From: Entoloma clypeatum
Taxonomy: Eukaryota > Basidiomycota > Agaricomycetes > Agaricales > Entolomataceae
Assembly: GCA_963565915.1 (NCBI GenBank)
Contig: OY751487.1
Coordinates: forward strand, 5,208,001-5,272,000
Length of the DNA: 64,000 bases
Direction of reading: 5' to 3'
Of this stretch, positions 1 to 10,551 are shown in pieces; within the stretch, counting starts at the first letter, position 1; every line of letters starts with the position of its first letter. The position numbers were made by a program, and so were the translations under genes. The notes beneath the pieces were generated by a model. The model did no database searches. It was not told the origin of the DNA and worked only from the letters and a program-made list of their open reading frames with translations.

Positions 1-37
1 ATGGCATAGCATAGTATGCCAGTACCACGAAAGAGAT

Positions 38-314
38 CTACAGCTCCACCCTCATCGTCGACTCAGCTTTACAATTGCCAGTGTGTAGGCGATGGAAGAT
101 TTTTCGGCTGTTCATCGGTTGATCTGGGGGCATCAGCGAGTTCGACGAGGAGCAGGTGTCCGTACTTCTGGTCCACCAATGACCCCTCTTCTTGCATTTC
201 GATAACTGGTTCAGCCGCCTGGTCCCGGATTGCCTTGTGTGGGTCAAATGAATTGGCGAATACTTCGGGCTGTTTACGCGACTTTGTTTGCTGCGGTGGC
301 AAGCGGTGGCCCAT
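38..314 (-). other. possible 3' end of an unidentified gene
   Basis: On the minus strand a reading frame of about 80 codons is open and has a protein-like composition, with an acidic stretch (around VIEMQEEGSL) followed by VDQKYGHLLLVELADAP. No domain is recognised. A CAG just upstream of the PEVFANSF stretch could be a splice acceptor, so this may be the last exon of a gene converging from the left or a chance frame. The opposite strand also has a long open frame here, so the coding strand is not settled. Confidence 0.2.
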
Positions 315-471
315 GCATCATGTCCATCATGCATCATCTTTGGTACGTTCGTGCCTTGAACATGCACCGGCTAAACCCACTGCCTTCACCCTCCCTTCGA
401 ACGCCCAACATCCACCTCACAACCTCCTGCTTTTCATCCCCACATCCTCAAGATGGCAAGAGACAGTCTAG

Positions 472-720
472 CACCGATCCGAGTGCGTGTAACCCCTGCC
501 ATTCGGCATGATTTCACAGTCGAAACATCTCTTCTATCAGGGCCAACAACCGAGCAGCGACGCAACACCGTACGTCTGCCCACGATTTTTCGCAGATGTA
601 GACCATCGTATTTGACTCCCTACATCGTTCAGTAACTCCTACCCAATGCCGATATCGGCTGGGGGACCCTCCACTCGCGGGGCGCATCCCTCCGCCCACA
701 GGGACGAACGTGTGTACGAG
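472..720 (+). promoter_or_regulatory. upstream region of the syntaxin gene
   Basis: This stretch lies directly before the syntaxin start codon. It has pyrimidine-rich patches (for example around 600-640) of the kind often seen before fungal start codons, but no convincing TATA box. It is called regulatory from position only. Short open frames on both strands cross it and none resembles a protein. Confidence 0.3.
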
Positions 721-1910
721 ATGGCGGATATTAGCAACAGCACAACACAGCTCGCGCCGAACGGCGATTCCATGACCGCGTTTTATGCAGAGGTGAGCCC
801 TTGCCGCCTCCATTTTCCTCAGCTACGCTCACCTTTTGTTCTGAACAGATTTCATCTTTGCAAGAGAACATCCGGACTTTCAACGACAACGTATCTCGTA
901 TCGGCGACCTCCGTTCACGCTCCCTCAACAGCATCGACAATGCTGCTGCCCAACGAAACGCAGCCCAGCTCGAGGAGATCTCAGAAGATACAAGCGCCCT
1001 CAGCATCATGCTCAAGCGCCGCATCAAGGACTTGGAGAGGCAGGGAGGGTCCGGACGGGACGGGCAGATCCGCAGACAGCAGGTCTGTATTCAAGCCTCC
1101 CTTCAACTGAAGGATGTATTGTTAAGCTGAACGGCCTGTCAGACTGCGTTGGTGAAATCCAAATTCGTGGAGGCTATCCAGAATTACCAGACCGTTGAAC
1201 AGCAGTACCGCGGCAAGTACCGGGAAAAGGTGGGGAAGCAATACAAGATCGGTGCGTCGCTCAGTTGGGATCCATCTCGAGGATACACATCTTACTCAAT
1301 CTAGTCAAACCCGATGCAACGCCGGAAGAAGTCAAGGCAGTCGTCGACGGGGACCAAACCGGCCAGATCTTCACCCAGGCGGTGCTGTACCTTTCGCTGC
1401 TTTCTGCTTTTTAACATCTCATGGTAAGTATTCAGCTTATGAATTCCAGCCGCTATGGCGAATCAAGAGCTGCATATCGCGAGGTCCAAGAACGACATCA
1501 GGACATCAAGCGTATAGAAAGGACTTTGGAGGACCTCGCGCATCTGTTCAACGACGTCGGTCTCCTTTCGTACCCCTTCACGTCCAGGTTAACCTCATTA
1601 TTTCCCTCTTCAGATGAGCGTCCTCGTCGAACAACAGGACGAGACGATAAACACTATCGAATCGCAGGCAGCGACCGTTGTCAACGACACCGAAACAGCG
1701 TATGTGTTTGTATTGTTTTCCTTGAATGTAGACTCACGATCGCAATCATGATGCAGGCTAGGATACACCAAGAAAGCCGTCGTCTCAGCGGAAGCCGCTC
1801 GGAGGAAGCGCCGAATGTGTTTCTTCATCATCCTCGCGGTCCTGCTGGTTGTTGGTGCCGTCGTCGGTATTGGGGTATGGAAATATATCGTGGACCACCA
1901 GAAGAAATAG
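721..1910 (+). CDS. SSO1: plasma-membrane syntaxin (Sso1/Psy1-type Qa-SNARE), seven exons
   Basis: This gene encodes a t-SNARE that pairs with SNAP-25-like and synaptobrevin-like SNAREs to fuse secretory vesicles with the plasma membrane. Splicing at GT-AG sites gives exons 721-792, 849-1082, 1143-1251, 1305-1381, 1436-1555, 1614-1699 and 1757-1910. Every junction keeps frame and the total is 283 codons plus TAG, close to yeast Sso1. Residues about 10-150 form the helical Habc region (SSLQENIRTFNDNV, DLRSRSLNSID). The SNARE motif spans about 190-252 and has the zero-layer glutamine at Q212 (LVEQQDETINTIE). A basic patch, RRKRR, precedes a single C-terminal membrane anchor at about 254-274 and a short tail ending HQKK. 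The start at 721 is chosen because the N-terminus then has the expected length. A transposon lies 68 bp beyond the stop. No lesion is seen, so the gene looks functional. Confidence 0.93.
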
Positions 1911-1978
1911 TTCGATCTGCTGCCAGCGGGTCGGCTGTTTCGATGAACTTGTCGCGTTGTACCTACCTGACGAGTATG

Positions 1979-2223
1979 CAGGCTCCTAAACCATCCCCTC
2001 GACAAGCTTGAACGCGTTCGCTATGCTATATATGACCTCATTGTTTGGTTCACCCTTAACTACAAACAAACCTAAAAACGCGAACAAGCTTGTGAGGGGC
2101 TGGCAAATGATGCCTTTCCGATCATCACGGACACTTACCTTTTGCTGATGGAGCCCGTCAGAAACACTTTAATCCTAACCCAGGGTTTGATTACATGCCT
2201 CGCTTAAACAGGTATACCCTAAT
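1979..2223 (+). repeat. left arm of the inverted repeat
   Basis: This arm is the reverse complement of 2739-2979. It begins CAGGCTCCTAAACC and ends near GGTATACCCTAAT. Confidence 0.85.
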
Positions 2224-2738
2224 TTATTCTGTCTGAATTGAGAAAAGTCCATCATGTGTCAGATCAAGTGCCCATGGACGAAGTATATGTATATAACAAC
2301 TTTGGTAGAGTATCATGTGGCCCATGGAGCACGTACAAAATATCCTGAACAATGGTGCGACAGCCGGCAATTTTGTTGTACTTCTCTTGCAAAATATTGC
2401 AAGCTATCCGACGCAATTGAAAGCATCCAGAGGAAGGGGGGGGAGATACTAGAAGTGTTCAGCAGGATTCCAGGGATCCAGGAGATAGCAATGAGGCATG
2501 CGGTGGGAACAACCCAAGAAGTGTGTATGCGCGAGGTGGAATTGGTGCAACAGCCACGACATCCTTCCTGTGGTATAATGCCAGTGCGACCTGGATTTGA
2601 AACCAGCACGGGCGCTTCTGGAACCTTCTCTGAATGAGAGCTCGGACTTGTGCAGCAGTCCATGTGGGATTTGGATCCCCATTTGAGGCATTATTCATGA
2701 TGCATGAGGGATGGTGTAAGACCATGTGACTTGGAAAG

Positions 2739-2979
2739 ATTAGGGTATACCTGTTTAAGCGAGGCATGTAATCAAACCCTGGGTTAGGATTAAAGTGTTT
2801 CTGACAGGCTCCATCAGCAAAAGGTAAGTGTCTGTGATGATCGGAAAGGCATCATTTGCCAGGCACAAGCTTGTTCGCATTTTTAGGTTTGTTTGTAGTT
2901 AAGGGTGAACCAAACAATGAGGTCATATATAGCATAGCGAACACGTTCAAGCTTGTCGAGGGGATGGTTTAGGAGCCTG
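2739..2979 (-). repeat. right arm of the inverted repeat
   Basis: This arm is the reverse complement of 1979-2223 and a few bases shorter, consistent with small deletions since insertion. Confidence 0.85.
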
Positions 2980-3124
2980 ACTAGTATGTATGTACGAGGT
3001 CTTTCACGTCGGGTAATGTTGTCCCCACAATTCGCTTGGATAGAATTGGTAATATATTTCGGAGTCCTAGGCTGGTATGACATGGTCAGAAAGGTAGCCT
3101 CGCCATCATTAGAGCGTACCGTAT

Positions 3125-3253
3125 CATTTCAATCAATTTGTCAGTCATGCGCCAAATTTTCTGACACTGGATCCATTTTTTTCCCCAAATTTTCAGATTT
3201 TTTGAGATTTCTGAAAAGTCAAAAAATGGTCACATGACGAATTGATTGAAATG
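3125..3253. repeat. short foldback sequence (~130 bp)
   Basis: The ends CATTTCAATCAATT...GTCA...CATG (3125-3149) and its complement (3233-3253) pair around an AT-rich centre. It has the shape of a very small MITE. No target duplication is clear and there is no coding content. Confidence 0.45.
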
Positions 3254-3453
3254 GCACCAAGGGGGTGGGGTCAAACATTTTTTCGGGTCCCAGGGACTCC
3301 CCCCCCCCACCCTTCCTAATTTAGTACAGTAATAGACAGGTCACATGTACACCCAAATTGTATTTGCAGGATGCTGCAGCTTCTCAATAAGATTTGGCGA
3401 TTCTGAGTATCTCAGTAGCTGGAAAGACATACTAAGCATATATTATTAAAGTG

Positions 3454-5201
3454 TTATGATAATCCGGTGAGGAGGAAAGGGTGTGTGGCAGCTACAATGA
3501 AAAGGTGTCCAAATTGGCCAAAACAGGTCATTTGTACACCTGTGGAAACCTCATGGGAATTACTCCCAATAACAATCAACGCTCTACTCCTCGTCGTCAG
3601 ATGAGACATCCAGGTCAAATCCCTCTCCTCAACATCATTCGGAACCTTTGTTCTGAGCTTTGGCTTTGGAATCTGTGGTTCTTGCTTGAACTTGGGGTCG
3701 GATTTCTTGGGCATTGGGTGAGCAGCTGTCCAGTCCTTGATCTTCATTCCCTTTGTTTTTGCCTCCTGTTTATCATGATTCCAGTCTTCAACTGCCTTCC
3801 TCCACTTTGCCTCCAGAGCCTCATTGCATTGTTTGCGCTCCACCTCCACCTCCCGCCATTTTTCTGCATATTTTTTGCGCTGTGTTTTGCATTCCTCCTT
3901 CTTGCGAGCTGCCGCAGCAATTGCATCTTGTTTTGCTTTGGCATACTCAATCTGCTGGTTGCTGATCAACAGAAATGCTGCATCATCATCCAACTTTGCT
4001 CCATTATCGCACTTCTGACCTTTTTTCTCCTTCATACACAGCTGGCGACAGACACGACCAACCCAAACCTGCTGAAATACAACCGTCAACTGCGCAATGA
4101 GCAGGTGGCCCTTGAGTGCCTTCGTCTTTGCCTCTGCAAGCTCTGCCCGTTCCTCTGCATCTCTTGCCCTTGCCTCTGCTTTGGCTAGTGCCTGCTGAGT
4201 CAGGTCCATTGGCTCAGTCACTTCAGTATGCTTCTGCCTGGTCGTAGGCTTCCTTGATATTTGAGGCCAATTGTGCAATTCATCCAACCTTTTTTGGAGT
4301 ATCCAAGGCTGTTACACGTGGACAATTTGTCAACAGTTTTATAAATAAACATGTACTTTTCAACTTACAAAGCTTTCGCAGGATTATCTTGAGTCAACCA
4401 TTTGATGAGATACCCCTTTCCCTTGAATATTACAACTGGAGGTAGTGCCGTTCCATTGGCACAGATTGTTAACAACACAGTAATTGTCTTGCGAATCCTG
4501 GCCTGCTGTTTATGCTGAATCTTCTTTTCCTTAGCACCTATAACTCGCTCATACCCTCCATCTATGATTGGCACAAAGCCTCCTTCATCCATTGCATAGG
4601 TGCATTCTGGGGGAATTGGTCCTCCATTGTTGCCACATAATTGGACTTCCTCAACCATATTGAAGTATCGGGTGTTGGCATGTTCATTTACTGCCTGCCC
4701 ACGTGCAGTATCCAGGGATTTTGTCATGTAGGTATGAAGCTGGTCTGAGTATTTCTCCATGAATTGGTAGGTCCATTTCTGGCCAACTCCCTCAATTGGG
4801 AAAGCTGAACCCAATCATGCTTGCAGGATCTGATCAATGTGCTCTTTGAGCCGTTGCTGGGTTAATGGATAGCCCCATTCTGCTGCCTCAATTGTGAATT
4901 TGATAATCTCCTCAGCCTCGGCTTTTGTTATCCAACTTTTCTCAGCATTGAACTCTGCTTTCATACAACCACCATTTGCCAGGTTCCGAAGGGTGTTATG
5001 GTTGAGAGACACTTTCTGCTTCATTTTCTGGTAGTACTCCTGTTCCACATGTTGGCAAATAGTACAGAGGCCTGCACATCTCCCTGGTCCAGTTCTAATG
5101 AGTTCCTGTTGGTACAACTGCACAGCATGGTCCATGGCTTTGTCGTGGGTTTGATGCCCGAGTTGCAAATTTTTTGTTATAGTGAGAGCCTTAGTTGGCA
5201 T
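3454..5201 (-). pseudogene. pogo-type DDE transposase, with nonsense codon and internal deletion
   Basis: The protein would cut and rejoin the transposon ends. The N-terminal part (5201-4815) has the helix-turn-helix/CENP-B-type DNA-binding region (ITKAEAEEIIKFTIEAAEWG, PLTQQRLKEHIDQIL). A TGA at 4815-4817 then breaks the frame; the family context suggests this was CGA (arginine). The frame continues through the start of the DDE domain, including YAMDEGGFVPI and VIFKGKGYLIKWL. A clear intron follows (GTAAGT at 4368-4363, CAG at 4311-4309) and rejoins in frame at GYSKKGW. The rest of the catalytic core, carrying the other two acidic residues, is missing. Sequence resumes with a lysine/glutamate-rich coiled-coil tail (about 4287-3454). 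With a stop and no complete DDE triad the copy cannot be active. Confidence 0.8.
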
Positions 5202-5236
5202 TGTGAGAGACAGGGAGTAGAGTGAGGTAGTAGTGG

Positions 5237-5241
5237 GGAAT
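5237..5241. repeat. target site duplication GGAAT, left of X
   Basis: GGAAT stands immediately before the 5' LTR of X and again immediately after its 3' LTR at 10435-10439. This fixes both boundaries of the insertion. Confidence 0.93.
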
Positions 5242-5530
5242 TGTTATGATCGTATTTTCACTTTTCACTTTATCTTATCTTATCTCGATCTTATCTTATC
5301 TATGTTATATCATACATGAGGACATCTTATCATTATCGTGCAGCATGATGCTGCCACAATGCAGCCTCATGGAATTTACATATATAAGTAGGGTACTTTC
5401 ACTTGTATTCGATAGCTTGTTCTCTTGAGATTCCCGCTGGGTCTCTTGGCAATACAGTTCTCTTATCATCTTTCCACTTCGTTGCTAAGTTTGGGCTCGC
5501 GACGTCGTTTGACTTAGCGTCGCCTCAACA
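5242..5530 (+). repeat. 5' LTR of X
   Basis: Starts TGTTATGATCG and ends CTCAACA. It contains tandem TTATC repeats, a TATATAAG box near 5382 that may position transcription, and an internal GCAGCATGATGCTGC palindrome. Confidence 0.95.
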
Positions 5531-6106
5531 GAAGAACAAGCTCTTTCTACTCGCCCGCCCAAACTCACACTCCCCACTCCATCATCACTATCCCCGCCGT
5601 TTCGCACTTTTGCGTTAAAAGTCGCACTTCGTTATTACACGCGGACCCTAGCATTAAGGGGGATCTCCCGGACTTCAGGGATAAGAAGAGAAACGCTTGG
5701 TGCACCCACTATATCTAGCGTTGCCATTTGAGACACATAGGGAAACGTTGAGCCCGTCCCGTGTCGAGGTGACCAAAGGCCGACGCAACTAACCTTCGGG
5801 AAAGCTGCTGGCGCGTGTGACGGTTGGAGAGAGCAGACCGTACATGTCTAGATCACAAAAGGTGTTCCAACCCCTGACCCTATTTCAGAATATCAACCAG
5901 TCCAGCGTGCGTAGGGGATCTGACCGCGTGGACTTCATTTTTCCTAGATCTTCCTTTGCTCGGGTAAATCGGCTACCTGGGTAAACAGATCGCTCTTTGG
6001 GTTTTTTCTTTTAGATTTTTTCTCGCCTAAGCGTTAGAACAGGGTCGCGCGCCCAACGCAAGGTACTACTGTTCAGAAAACAACCACTCCCCCTCATCAC
6101 ACCATC
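5531..6106 (+). other. 5' leader of X
   Basis: This noncoding stretch lies between LTR and gag. No tRNA primer site is recognisable next to the LTR (it begins GAAGAACAAGC), so priming may be self-primed as in some fungal gypsy elements; that is inference. The same leader is present in Y. Confidence 0.6.
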
Positions 6107-7216
6107 ATGGCCGAAGGCACCAATGCCCAATTCGACGAAGAATTTGAACAACACCACGCACCATCACCCTTACCTCCAATACCACTGTTCAATCACCCCC
6201 CCCCCCCCCCCCCCCCACAAAACAACAATCGTGGAAGGAAATTAGAAGTCGCTGCAGATCCTGGCAAATACAATGGATCCAAAGCAACGTTCACAGTATG
6301 GTGGACTAAGATGCTCGCATGGCTCAGGGTCAACCGAGAGCTATTCAATGGAGAAGAAGAAGTGTGCATTGCAGTGTGGTCGTGATTGGACAGTCCCACG
6401 GCAGGAGTTTACGGGGAAACCCGTTTGAATCAATGTATGGAATCAGAAGATTGGCCAACATACCGAGAGCTAGTCAGTGAAATCACAACGAGGTTTCGTC
6501 CCACCACTGAGATCGAATGGGCCCGATCCAAAATCGAGAGCTTTAAGCAAGGTTCAATGAAGACCGATGATTGGATTACGCAATTTGGGACCCTGGTGAT
6601 CAAGGGCAAGATCGAGGAAAGGCATGGTGTAACCCTTTTGGAAAGGAACGCCAAGGAATCTATCATGCAACAACTCTTCCAGCAAGGGAGGAGAAAGTCC
6701 ATGGTGCAGGGCACCTGTGAAGAAATTTTGGCAATCGGCAGAGCAGAAGAGACCTTCGCAGCAAGACCAGGCATGAGGACTGGCAATAACTTTGGACAAC
6801 ATCGTAACACATGGGGCAATCGGCCCACATATGGACAACAGCAGCAACAGAGGCCCTTTGGGCAACAACAGAATGGGGGGTACCATCCTCAACAAGAAAA
6901 TGGTCAACAACAACAACAGCAGCAACCACGACGGGATCCAAATGCAATGGATGTCGATAGGAACCAGAGACACGCTCCTGGTAATTGTTATAACTGCGGC
7001 GGACAGGGGCATTTTGCCCGAGATTGCAGACGGCCACAGTGCAGGGTACAAGCAGCAATGATCGAACAGATCGACGAACAAGAGGAGGAGGAAATTTTGA
7101 GACAGATCAACGCCAGGCGTCAAGCGCGCCAAGCTAATAATGGACAGCAGGGCCAACCGGCTCAGAACAACGGACAGGCTGCAGCGCAGCAGGATTTTGT
7201 AAACGTCAACCAGTAA
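6107..7216 (+). pseudogene. gag: gag of X, interrupted by one TGA
   Basis: This is the capsid/nucleocapsid polyprotein. It starts MAEGTNAQFDEEF, runs through a proline tract encoded by 21 consecutive C residues (6196-6216), then a Retrotrans_gag-like capsid region (WTKMLAWLRVNRELF). TGA at 6383-6385 interrupts the frame; CGA is likely ancestral. The same frame continues to 7216 through a glutamine-rich linker, the nucleocapsid zinc knuckle CYNCGGQGHFARDC (C-X2-C-X4-H-X4-C, near 6988-7030) and a Q/N-rich tail. Y at 33430-32321 carries the same stop and the same 21-base run. Confidence 0.9.
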
Positions 7217-7251
7217 TTCCCCCGCTGGCTCTGACAAATCCACATGAACAA

Positions 7252-10134
7252 TTGCCTATAGACTCTTACATACATAAAGACACTGTAAATTCTTGGTTTC
7301 AAAAGCTTATGGACGCAGCAGTTACATACAATAAAATACTATTGGACAAACCCAAAAAGGTAAAAACCCAAAAAAATAGCACAGATGATTCGGACTTAGA
7401 TACACTTGTAAACTATATCATTGGGGAGCCCTCGGCAACGAGGCTTAGTTTGTCCCCTACGGATGAATGCTTAATTCCCTGTTGCGATGAATCAGATAAC
7501 TTAACTAGGCAAACGGACTCTATGGGGGAACCATCTTTTATTTGATCCGCTTCTTTGGAAAAGGAGCTCATGATGAAAATCACGCTGGAAACGCAGGACA
7601 AATGCACATTTGATGTTGAAGCATTATTAGACTCAGGGGCGACAGGGATGTTCATAGATCTGGACTTCGCCAAAAGGAACAACATTAAATTAAGGGAACT
7701 ACCTTTCCCCATTCGGGTCTACAACGTTGATGGCACGCTTAACCAAGGAGGTTTGATCATGCACAAAGCAGTCATGGCTATGCGGGAAAATGACTTATTC
7801 TTAAAACCGGAAAAATGTTTCTTTGACAGAGATGAAATAGAGTTCTTAGGGTTAATCATTGGGAAAGACGGAATTCGAATGGATCCTTCAAAAGTAGACG
7901 CCATCAAACAATGGCCGAAACCAACGAAAGTCAAAGAAGTCCAGCCGTTTCTAGGATTGGCCAATTTCTATCGAAGATTTGTCAAAGACTTCTCTAAAGT
8001 GGCAGGGCCATTACATAAATTAACAAGAAAAGAAACAATCTGGAATTGGAAAGAGGAACAGGAGGAAGCGTTTGATATGCTAAAAAATTATTTACAAAAG
8101 CACCTATATTAGTATCTCCCGATCCGGATCGGAAGTTGAGAGTAGAATCAGACACATCGGACTTTGCTACAGGAGCAATTCTATCTATGGAATGCGAGGA
8201 TGAGAAATGGAGGCCATGTGCCTTTCTATCTAAAGGATTGAATGATGTGGAACGAAATTACGATGTACACGATAAAGAAATGCTGGGCATAATTCGAGCG
8301 CTGGAAGCATGGAGACACCACCTTGAAGGAGCCAAACATGAGGTCGAGATCTGGACCGATCATAAAAACCTCGAGTACTTCATGAAGGGATGAAAGCTTA
8401 ATCGCAGACAAGCACGCTGGGCGTTGTATCTAACACGTTTCAATTTCAAATTGATACACAAGGCTGGCACCTCAATGGGAAAGGCGGATGCTCTTTCAAG
8501 AAGGGTTGATCATAGAAAGGGGGTGGAAAATGACAACAAAGACATAACATTATTAAAACCTGAATACTTCCACTTGCGAGCAATGGATCGAGGTCACATA
8601 CTTATTGATGGACAAGAAAGTAAACTATTAAAACGCATCAGGGATGCCAAGGAGTTTGATGAACAAGTGTTGAAAGCAGTGGAAGAGTTAAAAAAGACAA
8701 ATACCAAAACATTGCGCGCAGATGAATGGCACGAAGAGCAGGGACTCTGGTTACATTGAGGAAAAGTTTATGTTCCGAAAAGTCAGGAACTCAGGGAGGA
8801 AATAATTAAATTACACCACGACAACCCAGTTGCAGGACACCCAGGGCAGTGGAAGACCCTGGAATTGGTTACACATAATTATTGGTGGCCTAGTATTACA
8901 AACATGGTCAAAGCATACGTCGAGGGCTGCGACAGATGTCAATGATCAAAAAACGTGCCTCAACCGAGGACCATGGAAACATGTTACAGCAGATTTTATT
9001 GTAGGACTTCCAGAAGCTCAGGGGTACACCACAGTATTAGTTGTGGCTTGCAGATCGACAAAGCAATCACACTTTATCAAAACACGCGATGAAGTCTCAG
9101 CAGAAGGATTAGCTAAACTATATCGGGACGAAGTCTGGAAACTTCATGGACTGCCGGAATCGTTAACGTCAGACCGAGGACCACAATTTGCGGCAATATT
9201 TATGAAGGAACTAAATAAAATATTGGGGATCACAACTAAATTATCAATGGCGTATCATCCGCAAACAGACGGACAGACAGAACACATCAACCAGGAGTTG
9301 GAGCAATATCTAAGATCATTTATTTCCCATCGGCAAACAGATTGGCCCGAATGGATGGCAACCGCGGAGTTCGCCTATAATAATAAAATTCACACGGCAA
9401 CTCAGTTTTCACCGTTCTATGTAAATTATGGGTTTAACCCTAGGATGGGCGTAGAACCTCGGAGGGCAGAAAAGTCAGAACCGGCAAAAGAATTCGCAGA
9501 GCGAATGAAGAAGATTCATGAGGAGGCAGAAGCAGCGCTAGTAAAAGCACGAGAAGAGATGGAACGGTATGCGAACCTGAAACAGGGTGATGCACCAGTT
9601 TACAAAGTTGGCGACAAAGTTTGGTTATTGACTAAAGACCTAAAATTGAACCGACCCTTAAAGAAACTTGCCGAACGATGGATTGGACCCTATACCATAA
9701 CCCAAATCATTTCGTCACATGCTGTAGAACTTAAATTACCAAAAACTTGGAAAATCCACCCGGTCATCAATGTATCACGGGTCCGATTATTTAAAGAACC
9801 ACTATTTATATCACAAAGGGTGCAGGCACCAAACCCGATAGTTATCAATGGCGAAGAGGAGTACAATGTCGCTAAAGTTATTGACTCAAGGTTGAAGAGA
9901 GGGAAGCTGGAATATTTAGTGCAATGGGAGGGTCTGACTCAGGACCACAACACGTGGGAACCTGAGGATCACCTAGAACATGCCAAGGAAGCGGTGGAGG
10001 ACTTCTTTAAATTAAACCCGAATGCACCCCGGCGCTTACGCGCAAACATCTTTGAAGGATTGGAATTTAAACCATATGAGAATTTCACGGACACCCTGGA
10101 CGACATCATATCTCGCCTGGAAGTCGAGATCTAG
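7252..10134 (+). pseudogene. pol: pol of X: protease, truncated RT/RNase H, integrase, chromodomain
   Basis: Protease is marked by LLDSGATGMFID near 7625. Shortly after, the coding jumps to the end of RT (ENDLFLKPEKCFF near 7785), so the fingers and palm with the catalytic aspartates are gone. RNase H follows (LRVESDTSDFATGA, DHKNLEYF). A one-base loss in an A-run near 8082 shifts frame, and TGA codons at 8391, 8757 and 8943 break it; each fits CGA to TGA. A further shift lies near 8965. Integrase keeps its zinc-binding HH half, [22 protein letters not shown] and NQELEQYLR, so the D,D,E residues are present. A chromodomain near 9860-10000 (VIDSRLKRGKLEYLVQWEG, TWEPEDHL) ends the protein; it guides integration to modified histones. 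The enzyme cannot be functional as it stands. Confidence 0.92.
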
Positions 10135-10145
10135 AAAGGGGGTAA
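10132..10145 (+). promoter_or_regulatory. polypurine tract of X
   Basis: AGAAAGGGGG lies directly before the 3' LTR. It is the usual primer site for plus-strand DNA synthesis. Confidence 0.7.
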
Positions 10146-10434
10146 TGTTATGATCGTATTTTCACTTTTCACTTTATCTTATCTTATCTCGATCTTATCT
10201 TATCTACATCATATCATACACGAGGACATCTTACCATTATCGTGCAGCATGATGCTGCCACAACGCAGCCTCATGGAATTTACATATATAAGCAGGGTAC
10301 TTTCACTTGTATTCGATAGCTTGTTCTCTTGAGATTCCCGCTGGGTCTCTTGGCAATACAGTTCTCTTATCATCTTTCCACTTCATTCCTAAGTTTGGGC
10401 TCGCGACGTCGTTTGACTTAGCATCGCCTCAACA
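10146..10434 (+). repeat. 3' LTR of X
   Basis: Same length as the 5' LTR (289 bp). It has distinguishing bases such as CACGAGG, CTTACC, CAACGC and AAGCAGG that recur only in the internal LTR of Y at 29103-29391. Confidence 0.95.
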
Positions 10435-10551
10435 GGAATGGGAAGTGGTGGATTCCGACAATTCAATTAGACTTTATTTACAGTTAGCTCCGAAACATGG
10501 GGTGTGATGGCTGTAATCAGGTTTCCCTGCCTCAGTGGTGCCACACCCTGC

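Larger units (their letters stand above)
1979..2979. mobile_element. foldback/MITE-like element with ~245-bp terminal inverted repeats
   Basis: Arms 1979-2223 and 2739-2979 are inverted copies of each other, beginning CAGGCTCCTAAACCATCCC and differing by scattered substitutions and short indels. The 515-bp centre has open frames on both strands but none with a recognisable domain, so the element is non-autonomous. AGTATG lies next to the left end and three bases beyond the right end, a possible eroded target duplication. The superfamily cannot be assigned. It sits 68 bp past the syntaxin stop and probably lies within or beside the 3' UTR. Confidence 0.8.
5242..10434 (+). mobile_element. gypsy element X (chromodomain Ty3/gypsy), full length but non-autonomous
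   Basis: The element has two 289-bp LTRs (5242-5530 and 10146-10434), both TGTTATG...CTCAACA, flanked by GGAAT on each side. Order is LTR, leader, gag, protease, RT/RNase H remnant, integrase with chromodomain, polypurine tract, LTR, which is the Ty3/gypsy order. It sits inside the pogo transposon. The LTRs differ at about ten positions, nearly all transitions, so the insertion is not brand new. Gag and pol carry TGA stops and frameshifts, and the central RT is deleted. It nevertheless gave rise to Y at 21-34 kb, so it was mobilised in trans. Confidence 0.95.

Noticed and set aside
3481..4188. 235-codon plus-strand frame rich in C, L and F
   Set aside because: It is the antisense of the lysine/glutamate-rich coiled-coil tail of the pogo transposase.
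6554..7243. 229-codon frame antisense to gag of X (and its mirror in Y)
   Set aside because: It lies opposite the Q-rich, zinc-knuckle-coding part of gag and is a compositional shadow of it.
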